Below are positions 1-32,055 of a stretch of 64,000 bases of DNA, piece by piece; the first letter of the stretch is position 1, and every line of letters begins with the position of its first letter. The stretch covers positions 15,619,760 through 15,683,759 of the forward strand of contig NC_136005.1 in NCBI RefSeq assembly GCF_048128805.1, given 5' to 3'. The translations under genes and the position numbers were made by a program. The DNA is from Centroberyx gerrardi. Lineage: Eukaryota > Chordata > Actinopteri > Beryciformes > Berycidae. The notes beneath the pieces were generated by a model. The model made no database searches, had not been told where the DNA came from, and worked only from the letters and a program-made list of their open reading frames with translations.

Positions 1-790
1 ATTTGCAGCCTATTTTAATATTGCTTTACTAGAATACCTTACACTAATTCCATATGGAACACTCCAATTGGACCAGAGTTACCCAACTGCGCCAATGAAA
101 CTTTGAAGTGCTTGGGATTGTTTCTTGCCTATTAAAACAGTTAACACCACCTGCTACAGTCCAGCTTTCAGCCTTGTTGAGTGGATAACACAGTTGCAGC
201 CTGCATGTAAAGATAGTCGGGTTAGGCATAACTGCATCAGATCATGATAATGACTAGTTAATCTGTATCCTTCATCCAGACTTGTCATTTTAAACGTAAT
301 GTATTCCTTTCCTTTCTTGCCAGTAGTGCTAAATAAACACAACACTTCTTCATCTCCCTTTTCAGTGGTAGAAAAGATTAAAAAAAGTCAATAGGCAGCA
401 ACATGATAAAACCCTTATTAGTGATGCAGTGGTAAATACTAAGGTGGGTAAACTATGACCTCCAGTTGGTGGTCAGCAAACAACCACCAATATAAACAAA
501 GATCAATTATATTTCCAGAAAAGCATACATTTTTGCTTTTTCCTTTAAAATATGTATAAGGCTACATCGGTTTGACACAACTTATTATGATGTATGTTAT
601 GAATTGAGAGCAATACGATTTATGTCAGCATAAAAAGAGTGTAAAATCCATTCCTAAATAAAAGATAGATAAACTGAGTATAGTTGGGTTTACTCTACAT
701 GAGTGATCCTAATTGTGTGAAATGTGCGACTGAAGACCTGCATAGGGGGGTTAGAGTCATTGAAAGGGGGATATCAGCAGATAAATCTGG
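1..790. other. Upstream flank, no gene seen
   Basis: AT-rich sequence left of the prrc2c promoter. Open frames here are short, overlap on both strands and lack splice-bounded conserved peptides. AATAAA-like strings occur but no coding sequence leads into them. I see nothing to annotate. Confidence 0.6.
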
Positions 791-794
791 CAAC

Positions 795-1194
795 TGCAGT
801 CTGCCATCTTTGATTGTGCGACAGGCCGCGGCGCGAGCGGGGCCTCACTCAACTAGAGAAACGGTCTGGCACGAGATAACGGGTGGGGAAAGATACAGAA
901 ACACAGGACGACCACGGACCGGTTCCCCCAGTAACGCCCGAACAGCCAAGGACAGACTGACAGCGAGAAGGGGCGTAGAATAAGTGACGGGACCCGTGCA
1001 TGTGGAGAGCGGTTTGTTGGCTGCCAGCGAGCAAACTAGCTAACCATCGTTAGCCGAACTGGGTTAGCAGGCTAGCCAGCTTTTGTAATCCGCCGGCCAG
1101 ACACACACTCGTTCACCACAAACCAGGCCAAAACCAGACTTCAAGTCAGGCCGCACGACAGACAAGAGGACAAAGAAGGGACCGGCGGTGGCAG
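795..1194 (+). promoter_or_regulatory. prrc2c: prrc2c promoter edge and noncoding exon 1
   Basis: GC- and CpG-richer island between AT-rich flanks. It ends in a strong splice donor (GGCAG|GTGGGT, intron from 1195), which fits a 5' UTR exon joined to the ATG exon at about 5211. A GCCATCTT string at 803-810 is the reverse complement of the YY1 consensus AAGATGGC, a motif that often sits just downstream of TATA-less start sites. The start of transcription near 800 is therefore an inference. No TATA box is visible. The 5' limit is approximate. Confidence 0.6.
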
Positions 1195-3294
1195 GTGGGT
1201 CGGCATGTCAAGGAAGTTGGAATCTGTTTTTGGAGGTTTGGGGCAAAGGCTGATGTGTTGGTGTTCAAATAACGTTAGCTGGTTAGCAAGCAGCTGGCTA
1301 GCTTGCTCTGGCCACACAGTGCAGTGAGAGCGAACGGGCTGAATGTGGATGTGATGGCGACCAGAGCGAAACGAAACTGTGCTAAACGATGCAAGCTGTT
1401 GACCTGGCCTGTTACGGCACCACGTTGCACATCACATATCAAAATCTGTGTTGTTGTGTATGTGATATTGTTGACGTGCAGATAACTTTGGTGCAGTGAA
1501 AGCGTTATTTGTGCCGAGTGTGGTGAGTTCCGGGCGGAGAGGGCCCCTGCTCCCTGCCGCTGTGATACCACCCTGCCCACCAGTAATTTGGTTCATGAGG
1601 AAGGACGGCCTGCACACTCATCAATGCCACTGATTTACAGAAACATGACGACGTTCTAAATTGGGCAGTCATCTCAGCTAGTATTTGAATAGGCTTAAAT
1701 AGGCCTTGTATTGCATTGGTGTTATATTACGTTATATGCTCATTTTGCATGTTGTCAGATTTTGTGGGTAGATGATCACTGAACCATCCAGATCCAACAG
1801 ATTTTCCCATAAAGAAAATGCATTTTTATTGTGTGCATGCTCATGAGTCTGGCAGGGTTTGACAGTGAAGGGCTCCAAATGATTCATCATCTCCATCTGC
1901 AGACGTGGAAACCAATGGAGAGAGGATAAACAGGCAACATGGTATTGTTTTCTATGTGTTGCACCCATGGTCTGGAATGGGTTTGCATTGGAGTGGTTTG
2001 AGGGAGGCCATGTCATAAGATGCAAATTGATTTGAGTGAGCCTATTGATTGGCCTGTGAATGACTAAGACCTGATCAGGGATCTACTGCTGGAGATGAAA
2101 GTAATTTTATTATGATCGAGGCATTGGCTTAAAATAAAAAAGAAAGTTGCTAAACATTTCTATATTGTGATTCAGCTGACCCTAAATTGATGTTAACGAG
2201 GATGTATATCAAGCTTCAATGCTTTACATTTTATCCAGTTTATCAATCAGTCTTTATTTTCTACTAATTTGGTCCTCTGTCTATATTTCAGTTTGACATT
2301 TACACCAGCAAGCTTTTTATTTGTGCATTAGGTTAAATCTCAGCACTTCAGTGCCAAATGAATTGAAAAGATAGCCACTATCTAATTTCTTGTGTGTTTA
2401 TCTGGACAGAGAGATAATGAAATTACCCTCTTCTCCCAAGGGAGACCAGCTCAGTGGTATTGATGGTGAGGCGGGGGAGAACCACAATGATCTGAAGTGG
2501 CTGCCAGTCCTTATCTTCCCCCTTGCTTTGTCTACATTGGGCTGAAAACAGTAAGCAGGAGTAGAGATGTTACAAGCCCCTTGCATTGACCCAATCTCAT
2601 CTCATAGTGTAGATCAATAGGTAGATGAAGAATGTGTGCTTATCAGTTTAAATAGTGGGCACCATATCACATGTGGTGTCCTTTCTGTCCTGGCCATCCA
2701 GTGCTGTATCTGTGAGAAGTGGTGACTCGGCTGATATCCACCTCCTCAGCTCACACAGAACACACAAAGATCCAAGGCTTCTTGTCCAACTCTGCTTGCA
2801 CTGATTAAAAGATTGGAACTTGTGAAAACAAATTTCCTGCCTGGTTGTCCTGTCCATCCTAATACACATTTAAAACCTGACATTAGAAAGTGGCAGAGTA
2901 GAGTTCGCCCATTCAGACAACAGAGGTGCCTTCTGAGTGACTATGGGCAACAGTCATTCCACTGTCAGGGTTGGGAGTAATCGTGTAAGGACTGAATCAG
3001 GACACTTGATATGTGCTTCCTTCCTGCCAAGCGGTAACATCCTCACCGAGCCAGGAAACAATTTTTTTCATTCACTGGCCACAGGGGCTGATGGATTGAA
3101 AATTTGCCAGCCACATTTTTTTGTTCTTGTTGTCTATTTATCCTCCACATTGGTGCTTTGGAACAAAATAATCCTGGTCAATTATTGGTGAAATAGACAA
3201 AATTTTACCAGACATTGCCAAAATCTGCCAGCATGTGGCTGGTTTTAATTTCCCGTCCTGATCATTACTCTTCTGGAAAGGAAGCAAAGAAATG

Positions 3295-3420
<126 letters not shown>

Positions 3421-4367
3421 TAGTTCTTGCTAAGCAAAAATACCAAAATATTCTTTCAATGTAGTGGGCACTGGGAATGGGGGGGAAAAGACGGCAGCAA
3501 GTACAGGCTTACCTTGATGGAGGGACTGCAAATCAGAAGTAGTTGTTGCAGGAGAGCAGGGTCACGCTGGAGGTTGGGCTGAGCCGATTGAGGTTGGAGA
3601 AACAGTTGTGTGCGCCGTGACGAGTCTCACACCTTTTGTCTTGCAATCGCTCTTTATACATCCCTCTGAAAACGCATCAAAAGAGAAGGTCCAAGGTCCT
3701 TCCCCTTTGACCTCATTTAATGCATTCACAGTTGAAGAGATGAAGTGGCCGTAGGAAGTGAGCGGGGATTTGATATTGAATTAAACCCTTCTGTGTGGAG
3801 GCGTCGTCCTCAGGTGACACTGGCCACCTGGTTTCTGTTGTGGTCCCTCTGGCACCAGACGGGTAACAAAGCCTGTGGTCTGTGTGCACAGAGGAAGTCG
3901 GACTGTTGTCACTCTGGCTGCTCTACCTGTTATCAACATTCTGTCTTCCTAAACTCCTAACAACCTTTGCCGCAGATTTGCAGACAGCAAACAAATCCGT
4001 AGGGATCTGATTTTTATTCTTTTCTTTTCTTTCGAACATCGAACTTCCACATATTTCTAATGGGGGGGATTACTGTTTTCTTGCTTTTTGGCCTATTCCT
4101 GCTTTTTTTGTGTTGCTGATCACATCCATTAATCTGATGTCAGAATTTATGTTTTTGCACACACGTATGGGTCTGACGGTAAACGCACATTCCCTGAACC
4201 CCTTCCACCCTCCTTAGCATTTGGCATTGTTGTGCTGCTTTACTCTAGAGGGACAGTTTTCAGTGCCAGCACAGTGTATCTGCAGACAGTCAGGCCTGAG
4301 TGGATGTTCCCTTGCAAAAGTGTTCCAAGGCCAAGTTGCACATGGAGACTGAGATCATCAGAGCTGT

Positions 4368-4432
4368 CCCCCCCCCCCCCCCCCCCCCCCCCCCAACACA
4401 CACAGACACACACACACACTGTGCTCCACCAC
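4368..4432. repeat. Poly-C (27) plus CA tract
   Basis: A run of 27 C at 4368-4394 passes directly into CA/GA repeats. A second copy of the same arrangement (C18 then CA) lies at 4562-4609, about 190 bp downstream, in prrc2c intron 1. Confidence 0.9.
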
Positions 4433-4561
4433 CGGTCCATCAATTATATATGACCCCTGTGTGACTTAGGAAAGACACTGCATCCCCAAACATGCTGCCT
4501 TCTGTCCCTGCTATCTCTCACTCTCATTCACTTTCTGGCTCTTTGCTCTTCTTTGCCCCGA

Positions 4562-4578
4562 CCCCCCCCCCCCCCCCC

Positions 4579-4609
<31 letters not shown>
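4562..4609. repeat. Poly-C (18) plus CA tract
   Basis: Eighteen C at 4562-4579 followed by CATA and (CA)n to 4609. It resembles the tract at 4368 and may share its origin. Confidence 0.9.
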
Positions 4610-5254
4610 CCGCTCTCTCTTCCTTTACGTGCCTTGGTCTGTTTTCTTCACTATTCTGTCCCCCTCTCTCTCTCCCTCTTCCTCTTCCCTGGTGAGTCTT
4701 TTCCTGCTGTCTTAGGTAGAGTAGGCATGGCAACATGACATGCCCCATTGAGCAGAGGGAAGGCATTGTGATAGAGAGGTGAAGTCTCTGTCTTAGGTTT
4801 TTTTTATTTTTTTTGTTCCACTACTCTTCTCCACAATAACAGAGGCAGAGCAGCTTCTCTGCCATGTGACCCAGTATCAGCCTCATGCAGCATGGCTTTT
4901 CAGGTCTTTGTGCAGTTTGCAAAGCAAGAATCTTTCAGACAGTGAAGTGATGTAGTTTGTAGGTGCATATTAATGATGATTTTGATGGCTGTGTTATGGC
5001 TTCCCAGGTTTGTGAATATTTGTTTAAACATAGTATAGTAACGACAACTGTGTGGAGGTTTTTTCTTGAGGTCACACAGTGTGAGGGGAAAAATTTGTCT
5101 CTAAGCATGGGGGTGCTTGTTGAAGTGTTCTGTGTGGCTAGGGTTAATCTCATCTTTACCCTTTTCCCCTGACCCCTCTGTGCCCATTTTTGTCCCACCC
5201 TGGGGTTGTAGGAGGCTGGTTCTGGGGGTGAGGCCAAAGGACCAGACTCAATGA

Positions 5255-23687
<18,433 letters not shown>

Positions 23688-25490
23688 AGAGCTGCAGACC
23701 CTCTTCAGATGACAAGATGGATGGATGGACGAGAGGAGAGGGAATCCAGCTCTATTCGCTCACTCACCCCCTCCCATCAGCCCTGGGGGAGGGAGTGGGG
23801 CAGATTGGGGGGGGAGGGAGGAGGATGGGTTGGGATAGAGATCCAAACGGTAATGGTTACTGAGAGTGGGCACTGTCCTGTGTGTACATAATCCTCTTCT
23901 CTCTCCCCCTTCCCTGCCCCACTGTGGGTGGGGGCGTTGGAGTTGGATTCTCCCATCATATTTAGATGGGGATGAGACAGCTGCACAAGTTGTTCCATAG
24001 AAATCTACTGGGACGGTAGATAATAAGGGGAGAGTTGGAGAAAGAAAAATGAGATTCGCTGCTGAGTTTGCCATTTTTATAGCTCTGATTCCTGTTCCTT
24101 TCATTTTTTCCCCAAGTAGGATCACACATATTATAGGACAGATATACTGTTTTGTTAAGGAAAGAATGAATCAGTCTTGTTTTTGTAGTCGGACAAACAA
24201 TCTTATTTAAGGAGATGTCATTTAGTGAAGCACAGATTGTTCTTTTGTTTTTTTCCCCCAATCCTCCCATCATTACTAATCCAGAAATGTGTGCGTGTGC
24301 ACGTGTGTAAAAGCTCTGCACCGCATTATCACACACGTACACACACACTCAGCGGTTTCAACCATATTTACTGAATGGAGACATGAAATCAGAAATTCTG
24401 TTGTCATTTTGTTTTTGTTTTCCCAGAATGGAAATGTGAAATTGCAGCAGTTGATTGATTTTGATGATTGATTCGTTGATTAGTCTGCCTGTGAGCCTTT
24501 GCTCCTGCCTTCTGCTCTCATCTCCTTGCCTGAGAATACTGATGTGCTGGAGTGTGTGTGTGTGTGTGTGTGTTGGGTGTCTGTGTGTGTGTGTTTGTGG
24601 TATAAACAGGGGAAAGCTTGTAGCTGGAATCTCTCCTGTATATTTAGCCAAAGGATAAGCGGCGCAAAGATGATGTCACGGAGCCTTTAGGATTCCTGCT
24701 GCAGTGGCAGCAGAGTTTTGAGTGGAGTTGTTATAGGATTGTGCGGAAATGATCACTACGAACAGGCGTTCCAGTTTAGGGCCTACTCTCACACACCCTG
24801 TCACTGCTTTCACACCCATCCTTGCTGTCTCACTCACACACACACACACACACATACACACACTTCACTGTAAAGCACCCAGACCTGCTGCTATTGACTG
24901 AGTTCAGTGCCCTTAGCTAGGATATAGCAGGATAGGGCTACTTAGAGGAATAGAAAGGGTGAGGACTTGATTTTCTAAACAGTAGAAAACTTGAGTGTGT
25001 GTATGTCAACCCTCACAAAGAGAGGAACAAGAACAGGACGGATAAAGAGAAAAAAGATATGAAATGAGAAGTCTCACGTTCTGAAGCGTTTGGGCAGAAA
25101 GACACTTATTGTTTTGTTTTCTTTACTGATGAGAGGAGAGCAATCAGTCCTGTCTTATTCTGTCTCTGCCTCACCTCCGCTGGCTCTCCCACCCACAATG
25201 CTCTCATCTTGGGGTTATGGTGACAAGGGTCCTTCAGAAATGTACCGTTGTATGCACCCTGGAGGTGGGGGGGCGGTCCTCCCCCCCCCCTCTACCCTAG
25301 CTGGGGGATGAGTCCTTGCTTTGGAGGATGGATGAGGGAGGGAGGGTAATGATTGGTTTTGTTTTGTTGTTTTCTTTTTTGTTTTACTTGTACAGGGGTT
25401 TCATCGCTGTATTAAAATATGTACGGTCTTATTTACATTCTCTTGGTTTGGTTACAGAAACTAATAAAAATAATATACTGTTAAAAAGTT
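23688..25490 (+). other. prrc2c: prrc2c 3' UTR with poly(A) signal
   Basis: Follows the TAA at 23685-23687. No further open frame of note. It carries GT/CA tracts near 24552-24594 and 24835-24862. An AATAAA at 25463-25468, followed by a T/GT-rich stretch (GTTGTTCTTCGG), is the best poly(A) site. The 3' end is therefore near 25490, tail-to-tail with myoc. Confidence 0.7.
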
Positions 25491-25739
25491 GTTCTTCGGT
25501 AATGGCTGTTTTTTGATGAATTTAGCTTTTTTTTTTTTTTTTATAATTCCTCTATAATGGTTAAATATATAATCTACGTTGGAGCCAAATTCAGCAAGGA
25601 CCAGGTCAGGCCACTAGGAGTCACTAAGACATTTACCAAAGTAAATGAGCATGTAAGTGTTGGATTGCCTAGAAGAGGAAATGTAATATATTTCAGTAAT
25701 GCAATACTTGTCCATGATGTATAATTCCACATAGACAGC

Positions 25740-26362
25740 AATGCTTGTCATTAAGGAACAAGTTTATTTCATGATGAATTTCAATATTACTGCACGATGA
25801 CTACAATGCACAGGTACATGCAATACTTCAATACATGCTGAGTGAGAGAGCAGTATATTTGATAAACATGTTTACCGGTGAAACACTGTAGGGAGCTTAG
25901 TATACCACAGGTTACTTAAGGGACCTGGTTGGTATTTTATTGCATTCATTATCCCACTTTTCTTGAATTATGTTTAATCATTCAGACCTCAAACTTATAG
26001 TTAAACAAGAAAACAACAAAATCATACATCTGACATAAAGACGGTAGAAAAATAATTCCTCTGAAAACATGTTTGTGGACCATGCCACGGCAAAAGCCCT
26101 CCCACTGAAAAAAAAAAAAAAAAGAACAGACCTGCAGGGGGAACCGTTCCTCAAAAATCTTTATCTCACTCTGGAGTTCGGTAGTTAGGCTATTCTACAC
26201 ATGGATAATGATGGTGTCTCGTATTCTAACCACTACTACCACACAGTTATGCTCTGAAGCTCTGAGTCTCTGAAGCAGGAACAGGTGAGAGAATGTCACT
26301 TGTGACCAGTGATTTACGGTGCTTTTCACCCATCACACTTAGTGTCCCTCAAACCGTTGGCC
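25740..26362 (-). other. myoc: myoc 3' UTR with candidate poly(A) signals
   Basis: Downstream of the minus-strand TGA at 26363-26365. AATAAA on the minus strand occurs at 25936-25941 and 25763-25768, giving UTRs of about 450 or 600 nt. Which one is used cannot be decided from sequence. The end faces the prrc2c 3' end. Confidence 0.5.
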
Positions 26363-28196
26363 TCACTTGGCCTGCTGGCGACCCAGCCTGAGGTCGTAGG
26401 ACACGATGTGGAAGTTGTCCCAGGAGAACAGCTTCCTCTGAGCCGGGTTGTAGTCGATCATGCTGTTGTAGCGGAACTTGTTTCTGAAGGGTATAGCCAC
26501 CGCCTTGCCCTCGCTGGTTTCGGTGTCATACATGTAGTTGATGGTGGTGTTGGGTGACGTGTAGCTGGCCACGGTGTACAGCCTGCCGCAGATGACGAAG
26601 GAGTTGGCCACCGAGTTCTTCCTGATGTTGGTCTCCCAGCTCCTCTTCACCTCTAGGCTGTGCGGGTCCAGCTGGGAGATCACGATGGCTCCTTTGGCCT
26701 TGCTGGTCGAGTAGACGGCCCACAGCCCCTGCTCGTCCACTCCCAGGTCGATGTCGGTGTAGCCTCCCCAGGAGTAGGGGAACTGGCCGTGGAAGCCGGC
26801 GTGGGGCAGCTCGCGGCGGGCTGCGATGGTCTCAGAGGCCAGGTCGTAGCGGAGGATGGTGCGGCTGCGACGCCTCTGGTAGTACAGGGAGCCTCGGTAC
26901 AGAGTGGCACCGGTGCTCTCTACCGCCTCTGGCAACAGCAGCACCTTCCATGGGAAAATATGAGGCGGTTAACATCGATGAAACCGGGAGAAATCAAAGA
27001 TATCTGGGCTTATTACCATGAGTGCAATATCAGCCGTGTGGCACCTACCTTGGATGGAAAGCCTTTAGAGAGTTGTTCCATGTCCTCATATCCAAAGAGC
27101 TGTCGGATCTCAGAGCCCACAGTGTCGATGCGCCACACCATATTGGGTCCGTAAGGGGACACGGCCTCGGGGTCCTGCATCCAGACACCGTATTTACCAG
27201 CTATAGTGTCGGCCTTCCTGTGAGCGACCGGCTCACCCACTGAAACCAGCTGCCCACAGCCTGAGGTGGAGGAAATATGGACAAAGGAAGAGGAGAGGAC
27301 ATAGAGCTTAGTGAGTCACTGTCATACGGTGAGACCAGGAGACGAGTCACAGGTCAGGTATGGTTTCTGGAAGGAGACTATCATGGGACTATCAGGGTAA
27401 TCCGAGAACCGATGAGAGACAGGGTGATGCGATCCTTTCTCATCAACAGAGACAGACAGTGGGTCTAGAGATGCTGCCTGACATCTCTGCTAACCTCAAC
27501 TCCCTCTGAGTCACCACCAACTCACCCCAGGCAGGCAGGAACCCTCCACTACTTCACTTACTGGGAAAAACGATAAGGCTAAGGATAAGGTATATTTACC
27601 GCTACCTAAAATACCCTCGTGCTCTTTGGTCCAGGACGTAGCACCGGATTTAGGGCTAGATATGAATATGCATTATAAATACACACATTACCATGTTACT
27701 GCTCTGTGTGGCATAGCCTCATCGGAGATTAAATGACTTGCACGTGTTTTTCGTCCGCACGTGTATTTCAGTGATCGGCCTTCATAAAAACGCCCCAAAC
27801 AAAACCCAGTGAGAGGCGTTCGGTGGTACAAGATATGACATGCAGGTGGGCAAACCCCAGTAGGAGAAGGTGGAACAGTCATTCTCTGTGTGACATCCTC
27901 GTTAGGGGCGCTTTCCCTTTACATTTACGAGACAAACATGAAACTCAGGCAGTCCCCTCATACCTAGGGACTGGCACGACTCTGGTATTCTCGCCCCAAA
28001 TGCTGCAGTATTAATAGCAGTATTTGCTTTGAGGCTGTCAGCAGGGGGGGGGAGTGTCATGTTTGCGAGGTCAGATGGACAGAGAGGGAGGAGGGAGGAG
28101 GGGGATATGAGATTGCCAGGGAGAGACTACTGACGGGACGGTGAAGCAGAAATAAATAAAAGCTGGCAAATTAGTGTGTGTGCTGTGTTTATGTGT

Positions 28197-28230
<34 letters not shown>

Positions 28231-28525
28231 CCTGTGCTGTCTTCGGGGCCGTCAGGAGCAGGTACCTCCGTCACTTCGGCCTTTAGCTCCTGGAACCGTG
28301 GAGGTCTGTACTGCCATGCGGGGTCTAGGAGAGAGAGGGAGAGAGATAGAGAAGGGGAGATGGAGAAGGGGGCAGAAAGATGGATTGAGTTGGATATCAG
28401 ACACTGCAAGGCGAGGATGATAAGCAGATGAACCTCAGATGAGCGATCTTGTCTCACCTGTCAAACCGCTGGTGTCTCCCTGCCTGTTAGGCCTGGCCAT
28501 CAGGTGAGACATAGGACTGGAACCT

Positions 28526-28574
<49 letters not shown>

Positions 28575-31500
28575 AACATGCTTTACACTTAGTATACAAT
28601 CGTTTAGGGAGATGTTTGTGTGCATGAGGCAAACAGTGTTTAATATGATGACGTTGTACACAGTCCCATAGGTGGCTATGGCTCTACTGACAGGAGGGAA
28701 TGTGACAGCAGGAAACAAACACCCCTGAATGGATTCCCAGCTGCTCTGGAGTCAGACGGGCGGTCGATTGGCCTACCGCAACACACACACACGACACCCC
28801 ACCCCAGCCAAGCCCACCCCAGCCCAGGACAGGATAGGACAGTAAACTTCAGTCTTCAAAACTTCAAACCAGTCCTTTGGCCCTTCTTCCCCCATATCGC
28901 TGTCAGCTATCTGTCACACCGGACACAGCAGCTAAACTGGAGCGGCCCCAATAAATGACTCTCCACCTCATCCTCATCCTTCTCTTCTATTCTCTTCTCT
29001 CTGGCTCTATCCTCATTTTCCCCTTTGGCCCCTTCATGAAATTATTACCATGTTAAATAAACAATGTCAAACAATGTCTGTGTGTTTGATAAACACAGAG
29101 ACACACTGGCAGTGAGTAGAGCACACTGTACGCTCCCCCGAGGCTTGAAGATACAAACATGATAATGTGTTTACAAAGGAAAAATAAGCTGTAATGAAAG
29201 GGGAGATGCAGTGTGTGTGTGTGTGTGTTTGAATGTGTGTGTGCATTTGCGTGAGCACGTGCTTGCTTGTGTGCTTGCACATGTGCAGTCTACAGTGCTT
29301 AAAAGCGCATAATGACGCCTAATGATGGAGAGAACATTAAATGCTAGCATCTGGAAGCTGATGTTGATAGAGAGGAGCGTGAGGTTGGTAATGGGGCAGA
29401 TGACGAACGTGAGGAGCATGAACGCTGCTCATGGGATCGAAACAGAAAAATATTTGGAAAGGCAAAAGGTAAGGGTTGACTTGAGCCTGTCGAAAATGTT
29501 GATATTGTTGATTTTACAGAGAAAAGGGTCAGTGGTGTTTTGAGGGTTACAAGGGGATGTGACGCCTCACTCCTCAGCTACAAACCAGTTCCCACAGGAC
29601 ACGTCCATTCATCATCAGAGGTAAACAGGCAATGGACACATTCTTCTACTGTCTGCTCCCATGTGTGTGTGTGTGTGTGTGTGTGTGTGCCATATGTGTG
29701 TGATGGATATCAATGGAAAACAGGCATGGACCCAAACACTACAGTCCTAATTTCCCGGAGGAGGGTCAATTTGAGGCAGTGACTGGCCTAATCAACCCCT
29801 GGTAGCAGTTCAGTAGAGCTGTTAGATCTTATTTGGGTGTTTTTGAGCTGTTTGAATGAGGCTCGACCCCCCAGTCTTCTGCACATGTCGGTCCACCTGC
29901 AGGGATCTGCTCAGCACAGACACAGTGCAGCTGTCATGATACCTTTTGTACTCTGCCCACTCTTATTTACCATCTGTATTCATAATTTAGACCAAAATGT
30001 GTGAAATGCTAATTTACATTTACATGCGGATGAAACAATAATTTGTTGTTGTGGTGCTAACCTTTTTAAAGCTCTTGAGAACTTCTAAAACAGCTTTTAA
30101 GCTTTTGTGCTATCTACTGAAAACTCTTCTGAAAAACAAAAAATGATGTTTACAAACTCAAAAAAATGGCCACCTATTGCTACCATGGCAGGCAAAGTGA
30201 TTGAGACTATTAAATCTTATAAGTATATTAGTTATGACTGCAGAATGATTTCAAACTGAAAGAGCTGGTCTCTCTGGCTGAGTTTAAACTCATTATGAAG
30301 GACCTTGATGCAGACTCAATGCTTTGTTTAGCCAAGATTCATGAAGGTCTGCTCCCTGATCCTGCTGCTCTGCTATTGGACAGCTGCCTTCTGAGTGCTT
30401 ATTTTGACTTTGTTCTTATTATTTATTTGCTATTATTTTGTATGTTTTTTCTTTTGTATAATGTTGTATGTTGTCTATCTACAACTTTTATATTTGTCTT
30501 GATTCTGCCTTTTTGACCAGGTCTCCCTTTCAAAGAGATTATTAATCTCATTGGGACTAGCTGGTTAAACAGAGATTCAATAAAAAAATGTTTAAAAAAA
30601 ACTTGTCATTTTTAGCATGGGCCTGCTGGCTTCTGTTGTCATTACTGGTGCATATTCTGTGTGAAGGTTTATTTTTGTAGGCATGACACAAGGTTACATG
30701 ACAGAAAACTAAATTAGTCCATATATTTTAGGGTTTTGAGCATCACAAAAGACCGCTCACCACTTAATTACTTTTTAAACATTAAACCATTTTAAATCTC
30801 CAGAAAAAGTCCCATCCACCTGAGGAGGTCTGTGGCAGATCTATGTTTTGTTTGCTTTTGCCTCACTGAGCGATTCGTTAGGGCAAAGGGACCTTCTAGC
30901 CATGAGGATGCTTTCAACACACACACACACACACACACATATACACGGGTTTGACTTTTATCTCCTCTGCTCCTGGTAATGCGCTTCTTCCACTGGCTGT
31001 GATGCATTCTCCATCTGCCCGTCGTCCCGGGGCCCCTCTCTGTGTGTTTTAGTCCACAGGTGCTAACATGAGGAGCTAAGCAGATAACCTGGAGTATGCA
31101 GGGGAATATATAGACTCCGCTAATGCAGAGGGACTGAAGATGGGCTTGTGAATGGGGAGTTGGGAAAGAAGGATTTACTGTGGCTGGCAATCTCAGCTTT
31201 ACAAGCTATGTAGAGCAGAGAGAGTAAACAGAGGGGCGGATGGGGCGGCTTAAGTGAGAAAGGGATGGGGGAGGGTGGACGACAGGAGATGGTGGATGGA
31301 TAGAGGAGTGTGCAGACTAATTAGATGGATGTTTGGTCACTGCAGACACACAGAATACCAGAGCTTAACCTTACTGGCACCAAGGCAACTACCAAGCCCT
31401 CTGTAGCCCTTTGGCCCCTGTAAGTGTGGTGTCCTTGCCCCCAAGCCCCCCACCCCACCCCCACCCCCACCCCCACCGGGGTCTCTGTGTCTGGCGTCAT

Positions 31501-32018
31501 CAAAAGCCCCGAGGTGAGACCTGGGCATGGAACCTCCACTTCCAGAGCCCGCATCACGTTTCAGCCCCCCCCCCCCTCCCTCCCTCCCTTCCCTCGCACC
31601 CCGATCGCCATGCAGGGGGAAACACCAGTCATAAAGCTGGATCTGGTCATAAATACTGAGCCTGCCCTCCCCGGCCCGCCACGCTCGCCACTAAAAACAG
31701 GCAGGAAGTGAGGAGCAGAAACCTGAACCAAGTTCCTCTGCAGACTTGTGTGGCCTCTAAAACACACACGTAAGTGCACACACACGCCGAGACACACATT
31801 CTATCCTGCATTCTAGCACGCACACATGGGTACACACACTCACACACACATTATTCCCCCTATTTCTTTAGGGGGATTAATGTCAACCATAAAGCAGACA
31901 GATGCGGTGGCAGGAGGAACCTGAGCCTTTATCACCTCTGTTGCTCCTCGCCACATCAGTGTACAGAGACCCACTAGATTTAAGAGAGACTCAATCACCC
32001 CTAAGCCTTCCTCTCAAG

Positions 32019-32055
<37 letters not shown>

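Noticed and set aside
684-983. A 99-codon open frame near the prrc2c promoter
   Set aside because: It overlaps the GC-rich noncoding first exon, has no recognisable motif and looks like chance openness in GC-rich DNA.
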